Positions 1-8,175 of a stretch of DNA of 64,000 nt are shown here, in pieces. A program made the translations under genes and the position numbers. The notes beneath the pieces were generated by a model, which was not told the origin of the DNA, searched no databases, and saw only the letters and a program-made list of their open reading frames with translations. The stretch spans positions 434,001 through 498,000 of the forward strand of contig NZ_JAGHRJ010000004.1 of NCBI RefSeq assembly GCF_017743865.1, read 5' to 3'. Origin of the DNA: Labrenzia sp. R4_2. Lineage in GTDB: Bacteria; Pseudomonadota; Alphaproteobacteria; Rhizobiales; Stappiaceae. Position 1 is the first letter of the stretch; every line of letters begins with the position of its first letter.

Positions 1-797
1 CCTTCGAAGAAAGCCTTCGGCGTCGCGCCCCACTCGATGATGCCCGGAGCCATAACTTCGTGCTTGGTGCTCAGGTCAACGAGGTATTGCAGCGCCTCAA
101 CAACCTTCGGATCATCGAAGTTGGTTTTGTTGCCTTCCGCATTCACAAGCTCTGCACCATTCGCGATGGCGAGGCCTTGGAACAGCCAGTATGGGAAACC
201 GGAAGACGGGATGCGCACACCCCATTGCGTTGCATTACCGGACGCGTCTTTTTTGGTCAGCTTCTTGCCGAATTCGACCATTTCTTCCCAGGTCTCAGGA
301 GCGACTTCCGGGTCAAGACCAGCGTCCTTGAAAGCGTCCTTGTTCCAGTAAAGTACCGGCGTGGAGCGCTGGAACGGGATGCCGTAGGTCTTGCCACCAG
401 TCTGACTGTTTTCCATGAACGCAGGATAGAAACCTTCGAGCCATTTCTTGTCTTCCTCGGTGGTGAGGTAGTCGTCGAACGGCACAATGAGGTCTTCGTC
501 GATCAGTGTGTACATGTCGACGGACAGGATCACGCTGAGTTGCGGCGGGTTGCCACCACGCGAAGCAGTGATCGCCTTGGCAACTGTGTCCTGATAGGAA
601 CCAGCGTAGACCGCGTCGATGTTCACGTCCGGGTTTTGAGCGACGTATTCAGCGGTCAACTCTTGAATGGTGTCAGCAGCTTTACCGCCGACAGCAACCG
701 GGAAATAGAACTGAAGATCAACAGCCTGAGCGGACGCCCAGGTGCTGAATGTCAAAGCCGTTGCAGCAACGGCCTTCAGGAAAGTGGACTTCAACAT
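1..797 (-). CDS. ABC transporter substrate-binding protein, UgpB-like (3' part outside window)
   Basis: This is a periplasmic solute-binding protein of the family-1 sugar/glycerol-3-phosphate type, cut by the left window edge after about 265 residues. The ATG at 795-797 opens a signal peptide (MLKSTFLKAVAATALTFSTW, then ASAQA), after which the mature protein starts VDLQFYFPVAVGG. The segments VYAGSYQDT and LIDEDLIVPFDD are typical of UgpB-like proteins. It lies 83 bp downstream of the ATPase gene and reads in the same direction, so the two probably share an operon whose permease genes lie beyond the edge. Glycerol 3-phosphate or a related polyol phosphate as ligand is inferred from the family and the GlpR-like regulator two genes upstream; another sugar is possible. 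Confidence 0.85.
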   Translation of the reverse strand, partial: MLKSTFLKAVAATALTFSTWASAQAVDLQFYFPVAVGGKAADTIQELTAEYVAQNPDVNIDAVYAGSYQDTVAKAITASRGGNPPQLSVILSVDMYTLIDEDLIVPFDDYLTTEEDKKWLEGFYPAFMENSQTGGKTYGIPFQRSTPVLYWNKDAFKDAGLDPEVAPETWEEMVEFGKKLTKKDASGNATQWGVRIPSSGFPYWLFQGLAIANGAELVNAEGNKTNFDDPKVVEALQYLVDLSTKHEVMAPGIIEWGATPKAFFE

Positions 798-880
798 TCG
801 TTTTCTTCCTAAGGCTAATGACTTTCTAGGGTTTGAACATCCGCACAGGGCGGGGTTTCCACGCGGGCCCACGTAGACTG

Positions 881-1951
881 TCAGGAGCGCAATTGCGCCC
901 CAATTTCAGAAACAAGATCATCCCGGCGCGCACCGGACTGCGCATCAAAGACGTGCAAGGCATCCGGCTCAAAGCCGAGTTCAATGGACTGACCGGGTGT
1001 AACCGGATCTGCGGTCGCCAACCGGACTTGAAACGCCGTATCAGCAACAACGCAGTCGGCAAGAATGTCCGCTCCAAGATATTCAACTGTACGGATCGTC
1101 GCCTCCAGTGGGCCACCCACCTGGCGCCGCATGGCTTCGGGGCGAACACCTAACTTGTGCGATGGCGCATTTTCGAGTTTTCCAAAGGCCGCTGCCGGGA
1201 ACAAGTTCATCGGCGGCGTGCCGATAAACCGGGCTGCAAAGGGTGTGGCCGGTCGGTCATAAAGCGTGCGCGGGCCTGCGGCCTGCACCAGTTGCCCCTT
1301 GTTTAACAGGACAACCTGATCCGCCATTGTGATGGCTTCAACCTGATCATGGGTGACATAGACCATGGTGAAACCGAGTTGCCGCTGAAGCGCACGGATT
1401 TCCACCCGCATTTCGTGGCGAAGTTTAGCATCAAGGTTGGAAAGCGGCTCGTCCATCAAACAGATCGGCTTCTCGCCGATAATCGCCCGTCCCAGCGCGA
1501 CCCGCTGCTGCTGGCCACCGGAGAGCTGGCCGGGTTTCCGCTCCAGAAGCTGGGACAAGCCCAAGAGATCGGCGACTTTCTGCAAGCGCTCATCGCGTTC
1601 CGCACGGCCAACGCGGCGCACCTTCAATCCGAAGATGATGTTCTCTGCGACCGACAGGTGCGGGAACAGTGCATAGGACTGAAACACCATGGACAAATCG
1701 CGCTTTGATGACGGCGTATGGGTCACATCGCTTTCACCAATCTTGATGCTCCCCGACGAAACGCTTTCCAGTCCGGCGATCATCCTCAAGGTCGTGGATT
1801 TGCCACAACCGGATGGCCCCAACAGAGCTGTAAAAGACCCCGCGGGCATTGTGATGCTGAGATTATCGACGGCCACCGTCTCTCCCCAGACGCGGGAGAT
1901 GTTCTCCAGAACGATCGGCTTACCGGCACTGGACAGGTTCAGGTCTGTCAT
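881..1951 (-). CDS. ABC transporter ATP-binding protein, UgpC/MalK type
   Basis: This 356-residue ATPase energises the importer whose binding protein follows it. An intact Walker A (GPSGCGKST, about residues 44-52), Q-loop (VFQSYALFPHLS), signature (LSGGQQQRVALGRA), Walker B with catalytic Glu (CLMDEPLSNLD) and H-loop (VTHDQ) are all visible. A C-terminal TOBE-like region of about 100 residues (LGVRPEA...) is typical of MalK/UgpC proteins. The start ATG at 1949-1951 overlaps the stop of the upstream regulator gene by 4 bp (ATGA), so translation is probably coupled. The length is normal for the family. The substrate follows that of the adjacent UgpB-like protein. Confidence 0.92.
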   Translation of the reverse strand: MTDLNLSSAGKPIVLENISRVWGETVAVDNLSITMPAGSFTALLGPSGCGKSTTLRMIAGLESVSSGSIKIGESDVTHTPSSKRDLSMVFQSYALFPHLSVAENIIFGLKVRRVGRAERDERLQKVADLLGLSQLLERKPGQLSGGQQQRVALGRAIIGEKPICLMDEPLSNLDAKLRHEMRVEIRALQRQLGFTMVYVTHDQVEAITMADQVVLLNKGQLVQAAGPRTLYDRPATPFAARFIGTPPMNLFPAAAFGKLENAPSHKLGVRPEAMRRQVGGPLEATIRTVEYLGADILADCVVADTAFQVRLATADPVTPGQSIELGFEPDALHVFDAQSGARRDDLVSEIGAQLRS

Positions 1952-2748
1952 TGTTCACCCTCCGCCGATCCGGGGAGATGAACAATGGTCTGTGCATCTT
2001 TCAAGCTCTCCAGAAAGGCCTGAGGCACAGGTTTGTCGGTAAAAATATCTGTGACGTCGCTCAAGTGCCCGCCCCGAACGTGGGCACTCCGGCCAAACTT
2101 GCTGTTGTCGAGAACAAGATAGGAAGTCCGGCAATTCGCCAGAATAGCCTGACGGGCCGCGACCTCGTCTTCATGGAAGTCAAGCAGCGTGCCGTCTTCA
2201 TCGACGCCGGCAACACCAAAGATGCCGATATCCACCTTGTAGTTCGCAAAAAACGACTGGGCAGATGACCCAAGAACGTCCCTGTCGCCGTAGCGCAATC
2301 GGCCACCCGCAATCGTGACCTGAAAAGACGAATTGCTTGATGCACTGAACGCTACGTTCAAATTGTTGGTGAAGACCGCCAGATTCTCGTGACCGGTCAA
2401 AGCCTGCATCACGATCTCAGGCGTTGTACCAATGGAAAAAGCTATCGACTGATTGTTTTCAACCCGAGCTGCGACCTGACGAGCGATATCCTGCTTGCCC
2501 GGAAGGTTCAGAATCTGCCGGGTGGAGTAGTGGATGTTGGCAGCGCGCGCCGGTGGCTCGACGCCACCGTGGGTCCGGCGCAAAATTCCAAGTTCACAAA
2601 GTCCGTTTACATCGCGGCGAATTGTCTGGGTTGTCACTTCAAACCGCTCGGCCAATTCCTCAACTGAGGCAAATCCGGCTTTTTGCACCAGATCAGCAAT
2701 CTCTGCCTGCCGTTTTGTGATATCAATTTGCCCGAGCATACGACGCAC
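1948..2748 (-). CDS. DeoR/GlpR family transcriptional regulator
   Basis: This DeoR-family repressor has an N-terminal winged helix (VEELAERFEVTTQTIRRDVNGLCELGILRRTHGG, about residues 28-61) and a C-terminal sensor domain resembling a sugar-phosphate isomerase. The segment GVDEDGTLLDFHEDEVAARQAI is characteristic of GlpR relatives, so glycerol 3-phosphate is the likely effector (inference). A GTG at 2746-2748 preceded by AGGA at 7 nt spacing is the best start; an ATG at 2737-2739 is the alternative. It is the first gene of the operon with the UgpC- and UgpB-like genes and is probably autoregulated through the inverted repeat at 2840-2879. glpD and glpK lie near the other end of the window without a regulator beside them, so it may control them too. 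Confidence 0.9.
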   Translation of the reverse strand: MRRMLGQIDITKRQAEIADLVQKAGFASVEELAERFEVTTQTIRRDVNGLCELGILRRTHGGVEPPARAANIHYSTRQILNLPGKQDIARQVAARVENNQSIAFSIGTTPEIVMQALTGHENLAVFTNNLNVAFSASSNSSFQVTIAGGRLRYGDRDVLGSSAQSFFANYKVDIGIFGVAGVDEDGTLLDFHEDEVAARQAILANCRTSYLVLDNSKFGRSAHVRGGHLSDVTDIFTDKPVPQAFLESLKDAQTIVHLPGSAEGEQ

Positions 2749-2839
2749 CCAACATTCCTGCCGCCGCTGCCATATCTCGTCCGACCAGGAACAATCAAAT
2801 CCGGATCGAACCGCTCAGCGGCTGTTCCCAACAATCAAT

Positions 2840-2879
2840 CATTTTCATATGAACCTTATTCGACGCTCATATGAAAATG
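2840..2879. promoter_or_regulatory. Perfect inverted repeat, candidate operator upstream of the glpR-like operon
   Basis: The arms CATTTTCATATGA (2840-2852) and TCATATGAAAATG (2867-2879) are exact reverse complements separated by 14 bp. Each contains a smaller CATATG-centred palindrome, and the two centres are 22 bp apart, about two helix turns. It sits 92 bp upstream of the GTG start of the DeoR/GlpR-like gene, in the 337-bp gap 2749-3085, where no gene or other clear signal was seen. It is probably an operator for that regulator, or for another dimeric repressor of the same promoter. Confidence 0.6.
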
Positions 2880-3085
2880 CTATGACAGTTTCAGCCGTGA
2901 GTTTGAAAATTGCTGCAAAACGCCGAGCGAGCGTCTGGCTACCACCGCCTCTCAAAAACGGAAAGCAATTGTGCTCTGGGGGCTTCCTCGCAAGTCAGCG
3001 GCGCCCGTTTTGTAGAGACCGGATCCGCGCCGAAGCCCTATTCAATCAAAAAAACACCGAGCTATCGATAAGCTGCTTTTACAGA

Positions 3086-3787
3086 TCACAATTGCGAAAC
3101 GCCGCTGCGTTCGAGAACAGATCGCAGTGCTTGCAGGGCATTCAATCTATGAGCCTGTGCAATTTCGCTTGCTGCATTCTCATTACCACCTGAGAAAGCC
3201 TCTATCAAAGAGCGATGATCTGCATCCGCCTCAACAGGAGCGCCGTTCATTCGTGTGAGAACACGGACCGCCCGATGGATCTGATCCAGATTCAAACCGA
3301 TTTCCCGCTCAAGGCGTGCATTGCTGTATTTGGCAATTATCCTGTGAAAGCGGTCGTCTTGATCAATCCATCCGGTCAGATCGTTCTGGTCCCGCGCAAG
3401 CAACGCGGCAGTCGACGCACACTCCAACTCGGCAAGCGCATCAGATTTAGTTTCAAGTCGAGCAAGAATCGAGGCCGCCAGCCCCTCAAGCGCTGCGAGG
3501 ATTTCCATCACCTCTATCAGGTCCTGAAGCTGGATGGACAACACCTTCGCCCCCCGCCGCGGGATCAACGACACCAACCCTTCTGCCTCCAAACGGATCA
3601 ACGCTTCGCGGACTGGCGTGCGGCTCATTTCAAGACGGGCAGCTATCTCTGGTTCGGGCGCCTGAAATCCGGGCGCAAGTTCACCGCTAAGTATATCCGT
3701 TTTTAGTTTTTCATATGCGTTGTTAACGCGGGTCTCTTTGACACGAGCAAGCATTAGCGGGCGAACCTGGTTCTTGTGGCATGGCAC
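3086..3787 (-). CDS. GntR family regulator, FCD subfamily
   Basis: This 233-residue transcription factor has a winged-helix GntR domain (YEKLKTDILSGELAPG ... EIAARLEMSRTPVREALIRLEAEGLV, about residues 25-75). An all-helical FCD ligand domain follows, with DQDDRFHRIIAKYSNA and a late DADHRSLIEAF segment supplying likely metal/ligand histidines. FCD regulators usually sense small carboxylic or sugar acids and repress a nearby catabolic operon; no obvious target is adjacent. The start is uncertain: GTG at 3785-3787 gives the longest frame, and ATG at 3752-3754 also keeps the complete HTH. The next coding region upstream begins more than 500 bp away in the other direction. Confidence 0.85.
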   Translation of the reverse strand: MPCHKNQVRPLMLARVKETRVNNAYEKLKTDILSGELAPGFQAPEPEIAARLEMSRTPVREALIRLEAEGLVSLIPRRGAKVLSIQLQDLIEVMEILAALEGLAASILARLETKSDALAELECASTAALLARDQNDLTGWIDQDDRFHRIIAKYSNARLEREIGLNLDQIHRAVRVLTRMNGAPVEADADHRSLIEAFSGGNENAASEIAQAHRLNALQALRSVLERSGVSQL

Positions 3788-4352
3788 GAAACCCGCTTTG
3801 GACAGACGCTACCGCTCCTGGCCGTCTCATTGGCATACGAGAAGCAGCAGAATTGCATCAAACGAGTTTGTTGAGAGACGGTTCTGAGGCCAAATTCATT
3901 CTGGCTTGTAAATTTTATCATTAAGATTTTATTTAAACACGTTACGTAACGGAATAGATGACACCATATTCGATATAAGATATTGTTATTAAATAATAAA
4001 TTAGAAATACACTCAACATAAAATAATTCGTAAAACTGCCAATATATAGAGACGAATACACGAGACGACAGGTGGGTTGCGATCAGCTTGGAAAGCTAAA
4101 TTCAGCCTTCGAAGACACGCTGCCTCAAATCAGGATCACCTTGAGAGCCTTTTATGAACACCTTTCGGGAAACCACCCTTCATTGACGCCTGACCACCGA
4201 ATTTGATGTCGCCTACAAGCGCCTACAGCGCTCCAAAATTCATGGCCCAAAAACAAATATGCGAAATTATTACAATAGATAAAAAAGACAATATTATCGA
4301 TTTACATAAAAACTGTTTGTTATTACTTTTAACTTAACCTCTCACGGAGTGC
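3788..4352. other. AT-rich non-coding gap
   Basis: This gap of about 565 bp lies between the divergent GntR and EAL-domain genes. Parts of it (about 3900-4040 and 4240-4340) are markedly AT-rich compared with the flanking genes. No credible ORF, tRNA or terminator was seen. A short direct repeat GCGCCTACA occurs around 4211-4230. It presumably holds both promoters and upstream AT-rich elements, but no operator could be assigned. Confidence 0.4.
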
Positions 4353-4364
4353 GTGGGGGCCTAT

Positions 4365-6404
4365 ATGAACTTGGCGACAGCTGTAATATCGTCAAACTAC
4401 AATTCTGTTCTTTTGATTTTTTCGCTTGCGCTTTGCATCGCCGGAGCGATTTTCTCTGTTCAACTCATTGGAAGGCTAAACAAGAGCGCCGGGAAAGCCC
4501 AGATCATTCGATTGATCTGGGCATCTTTGGTGCTTGGCACTTCGCTTTGGGCTGCCGGTGTGTTTGCCGCAGCCGCACCTATTCCATCGTCACAGACGGG
4601 ATTTCAATTTGCGACGCTCATGGCCGCCTTGTTTATCGCAACAACCGGCACTTTTGTGAGCATCTGGCTCCCCCAGTTGGCTACAAACCTAATGATGCGG
4701 GTCGTCAGCGGCATCGTTTATGGAGCAGGTGTTGCAACAACCTTTATGATGATTGGATTTTCCTACAAGGTTGCCGGCATGCAAGCAGGAGCCGGACTTT
4801 CAGCCATCTGGCCAATCATCCTTGGCACCGTGTTCGGAGCAGCGCTATTTCCTGTGGCCCTTGACGCAGCCGCTAAGACAAAACTGGTCCAGGGTGTCTG
4901 CTTTATCTCCCTTCCGGCAGTCGTGTGCCTCCTTGCCTCACCAGTCTCGGTTCCACCTGAAGTCCCATATTGGTTTCCGCCGGGAATGAACTTGTTGCCG
5001 GTGTCCCAGACCCTAGTTGTTTCTGTTTTGCTGCCCGCGCTCTGTGCTGTTTTCGCGGCATCTGGAGATGTACTGGAACATCATTACAAACACTTGTCCC
5101 GCAGAACCTACCAGCATTTGGCCTTGCAGGATCCCCTCACCCACCTTCCAAACCGGCATTATGTCGAGAACATTGCAGAGCAATTGCTCAAGGAAGCCAG
5201 CCAAAACCAAAAAATCTGCGCGGTGGTTCTTGTCAGCCTTGACCAGTTCAAAACAGTGAATGAACTGCACGGCTACGCGACCGGCGACGCAGTCTTGAAG
5301 CAAATGGCCAGCCTTTTCCGGGAAGAATTTGCAGACCCCGTAGTCATTTCAAGGTTTTATGGTGACGAGTTTCTCATTATAAACCCGACGGTAAACAGCT
5401 TGGACGAAGCAACCAGTTTAGCCCGTCAGGTCCGCGATATGGCCAGACGCCCCATACAAACAGCAACCTACCGGCTCTCAATTCAATGCAGCATTGGTGT
5501 CGCCGTATCGCCAAGGGATGGTGAGAACCTGGCAAAGCTGGTTCAGCGCGCAAACCTTGCGGCAAAACGGGCAAAATCCATTGGCGGGAATTCCATTCAA
5601 CCATATGTCACCGGCATGGAGGAAAACAATCGTTGGGAAGCCGCATTGGCGGCAGACCTTCGTTACGCCACTCTGGACAATCAGCTGAACCTTTTGTTCC
5701 AGAAACAGAACCAAACCAAAACCGGTGAACTTGTAGGCTACGAAGCCCTCGTACGATGGCGCCACGCGGAGAAGGGACAAATTCCTCCAGAGGACTTTAT
5801 TCCGATTGCCGAACGCTCAGGCATTATTTTGGATATTGGTGCCTGGGTGCTTCGGGAAGCCTGCCGCGCCGCTGCTGACTGGCAAGACCCGGTCGCAGTT
5901 TCCGTCAACGCATCCCCCTCGCAGTTTACCCGCAATGATTTCAGTGGCCTGGTCTCAACAGTGCTCATGGAAACAGGGTTGGAACCGCATCGTCTTGAAA
6001 TCGAACTGACCGAGAGCACCCCTATCGAAGACCACAGCCGAGTACTTCAAACCATTATTGCGTTACGCGAAATGGGAGTACGGGTGGCGATGGACGATTA
6101 TGGAACTGGTTATTCCTCTCTCAACACCTTGCAGGCATTTCCGTTCGACAAGTTGAAAGTCGACCGTGTTTTCACTCAATCTCTTGAGGACAGCCCGCAA
6201 GCCAGGGCGATCTTGCGCTCCGCTGTTTTGCTGGGACACAGCTTTGGTATACCCGTTATCGCCGAAGGCGTCGAAACGGAAAAGCAATTGAACTTTTTGA
6301 AAGAAATGGGTTGCCAGCAAGTGCAAGGCTTCCTCTTCGGAAAGCACCTATTGCCAGGCCAAATCAAGTCGGCACGAGAACCCGAAAAAAGACGCGCCGG
6401 ATAA
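4365..6404 (+). CDS. Membrane-bound c-di-GMP phosphodiesterase: degenerate MHYT-like sensor, GGDEF, EAL
   Basis: This 679-residue protein should degrade cyclic di-GMP at the inner membrane. The first ~240 residues form about seven membrane segments laid out like an MHYT sensor, but the expected MHYT motifs read WAAGVFA and ATTFMMIGFSY, lacking the metal-binding histidines. The GGDEF domain has YGDEF in its active loop (residues 332-336), so cyclase activity is doubtful. The EAL domain is intact (YEALVRW about 459-465, ELTES, DDYGTGYSS, EGVET), so hydrolysis is likely. ATG 4365 is preceded by GGGGG at 5 nt; a GTG at 4353 would add four residues. It stands directly upstream of the type I secretion/adhesin locus, suggesting control of that surface protein (inference). 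Confidence 0.85.
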   Translation: MNLATAVISSNYNSVLLIFSLALCIAGAIFSVQLIGRLNKSAGKAQIIRLIWASLVLGTSLWAAGVFAAAAPIPSSQTGFQFATLMAALFIATTGTFVSIWLPQLATNLMMRVVSGIVYGAGVATTFMMIGFSYKVAGMQAGAGLSAIWPIILGTVFGAALFPVALDAAAKTKLVQGVCFISLPAVVCLLASPVSVPPEVPYWFPPGMNLLPVSQTLVVSVLLPALCAVFAASGDVLEHHYKHLSRRTYQHLALQDPLTHLPNRHYVENIAEQLLKEASQNQKICAVVLVSLDQFKTVNELHGYATGDAVLKQMASLFREEFADPVVISRFYGDEFLIINPTVNSLDEATSLARQVRDMARRPIQTATYRLSIQCSIGVAVSPRDGENLAKLVQRANLAAKRAKSIGGNSIQPYVTGMEENNRWEAALAADLRYATLDNQLNLLFQKQNQTKTGELVGYEALVRWRHAEKGQIPPEDFIPIAERSGIILDIGAWVLREACRAAADWQDPVAVSVNASPSQFTRNDFSGLVSTVLMETGLEPHRLEIELTESTPIEDHSRVLQTIIALREMGVRVAMDDYGTGYSSLNTLQAFPFDKLKVDRVFTQSLEDSPQARAILRSAVLLGHSFGIPVIAEGVETEKQLNFLKEMGCQQVQGFLFGKHLLPGQIKSAREPEKRRAG

Positions 6405-6599
6405 AGAATTTAATCCCACATACCTTGAAAATATTTGAAAATTAACAAAAACAATTCGAAAAATAATATTCTGGACAATTATTACAATATGAAATCTACT
6501 ATTTTATTGACAGGCATTAACGATAAACAATTGATTACAATTACCTTTGATTAACTATAAAACTTTACCTTAGTAGCAGATAACGAAAACGGTGCTGCT

Positions 6600-8105
6600 A
6601 TGACAAACTCGAACGCATCTTCGACAACCGGAAAAGGTAGACGCAACGATCGGCAAACGCTCTCGCGATTGCTGATGGCGAGCGCTGCTTTGGTCGGCGT
6701 TTTGATGTCAGGCGCTCCCTCATACGCCCAGTCCCTCGAAGAAGCGATGGGCGCGGCATATGCCTTGAACCCCGGCCTGAAAGCAGAACGGTCCAGATAT
6801 CAAGCGACCAACCAAGGTGTCTGGACTGCGCGTTCAGAGTTCCTGCCGACAGTGACCGGCAGTTACATCGGCGAACACAATTCGTTCCGGAACACTCGGG
6901 ACACATTGTCAAGTGACCGGGAGTACTTCCACGAGCTTGGCGTCTCCATGTCGCAGACGCTCTTCCAGGGTTTTGCCGGTGTAAACCGTCTCAATCAGGC
7001 CCAAGAAGAAGCCCAATCCGGCCGCAACCAGCTCATCGGAGCCGAACAGACGCTGTTGTTCAACACTGCGGATGCTTATTTGCGTGTGGTCCGGGACCGC
7101 GGCGTACTGGCTTATTTGAAGTCTTACACAAATGTCGTGCAGCGTGAGGTGAATGCTGCACGAGCACGCTACAAATCTGGCGATGCCACGCGTACCGACA
7201 TCGAACAGGCTCTTGCCCGCCTTGCGGAGGCTCAAGGGAACAAGGACCAGGCTGTTGGCGATTTGGAAGCGTCAGAAGCGCTCTATGAGCGCCTAACCGG
7301 TCAAAAACCTGGAAAAATTGGCTGGCCGGGCATCCCCAAGACCATCGAACCTGCAGGTCTTGATGATGCCATCACAGTTGCTTTTCAGAACAACCCGTCC
7401 ATTCGCGCCGCGATGAATGACGCGCGGGCGGCAAGATATGCTGCGCGCGCCTCAGTTGGCGACATGCTGCCCCGGGTTTCCTTGGAAGGCGAATGGTCGA
7501 ATGGATACCGGCGCGATTTCAGCGACCGCGATCGGGAAGACTACCGGCTTGGCATTCGGGTGACGGCTCCGTTCTTCACCGGTGGTCGGAACATTGCATC
7601 TGTGAAGCGTGCCAAATACACCGCAGCGCAGGAAGAGTATGAGCTGGATGATACGCAACAGATTATCCGCGAGAACGTCATTCGGGCCATGAAACAGCGG
7701 GCGGCCGCGCGGCTTCGCGCAAAAGCCGGGGTGCGGGCAATCGAGGCCAACAAGCGCGCTGTCAAAGGTCTTCAAGTCGAGTTTGAAAGCGGACAGCGTA
7801 CATTGCTCAACGTGCTGGACGGCGAACGTGAGTTGCTGTTGAGCCAGGTCGACTACGTCCGGGCCCAGTATGACGCGAAAATCGCGGACTTTTTTCTGCT
7901 GGCCAATATCGGTCGGCTGGCACCTCAGCACTTTGCCATTATCGAAGAGCGGCCGGCGCCGCCGTCCCGGATTATCCCTCAATTCAATACGTGGGATTTG
8001 CGTCTCGGGCCGACAGAGAATGATCCGTTCCAATCTGGCGTCATTGAGATTGCAGAGACCGAACCGGTGATCATTCAAGCAGAAGCGCTGCCACCGATCC
8101 AATAG
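6600..8105 (+). CDS. tolC: TolC family outer membrane channel of type I secretion
   Basis: This 501-residue protein starts with a long signal region (about residues 20-43, ending APSYAQ) followed by SLEEAMGAAYALNPGLKAERS, the usual start of a TolC barrel-helix protomer. Two repeated coiled-coil halves are visible (ARARYKSGDATRTDIEQALARLAEAQ and VEFESGQRTLLNVLDGERELLLSQVDYVRAQYDAKIADFFLLANIGRL), diagnostic for the family. It would form the outer membrane exit for the protein encoded at 8176-15273. The upstream gap 6405-6599 is AT-rich and presumably contains the promoter; no strong ribosome binding site precedes ATG 6600. It may serve other pumps as well, since it is transcribed separately from the ABC/HlyD genes. 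Confidence 0.93.
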   Translation: MTNSNASSTTGKGRRNDRQTLSRLLMASAALVGVLMSGAPSYAQSLEEAMGAAYALNPGLKAERSRYQATNQGVWTARSEFLPTVTGSYIGEHNSFRNTRDTLSSDREYFHELGVSMSQTLFQGFAGVNRLNQAQEEAQSGRNQLIGAEQTLLFNTADAYLRVVRDRGVLAYLKSYTNVVQREVNAARARYKSGDATRTDIEQALARLAEAQGNKDQAVGDLEASEALYERLTGQKPGKIGWPGIPKTIEPAGLDDAITVAFQNNPSIRAAMNDARAARYAARASVGDMLPRVSLEGEWSNGYRRDFSDRDREDYRLGIRVTAPFFTGGRNIASVKRAKYTAAQEEYELDDTQQIIRENVIRAMKQRAAARLRAKAGVRAIEANKRAVKGLQVEFESGQRTLLNVLDGERELLLSQVDYVRAQYDAKIADFFLLANIGRLAPQHFAIIEERPAPPSRIIPQFNTWDLRLGPTENDPFQSGVIEIAETEPVIIQAEALPPIQ

Positions 8106-8127
8106 AGGGAGCTGTTCGACGTAAAAA

Positions 8128-8149
8128 AAGCGGGCTGCAAGGCCCGCTT
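8128..8149. terminator. Bidirectional rho-independent terminator between tolC and the RTX gene
   Basis: The 8-bp stem AAGCGGGC/GCCCGCTT closes a 6-nt loop. A run of A on the left and TTCTTT on the right give a U-tract in both directions, as expected between convergent genes. Confidence 0.85.
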
Positions 8150-8175
8150 CTTTATCGCTGTAGAGGCTGTCCGGA

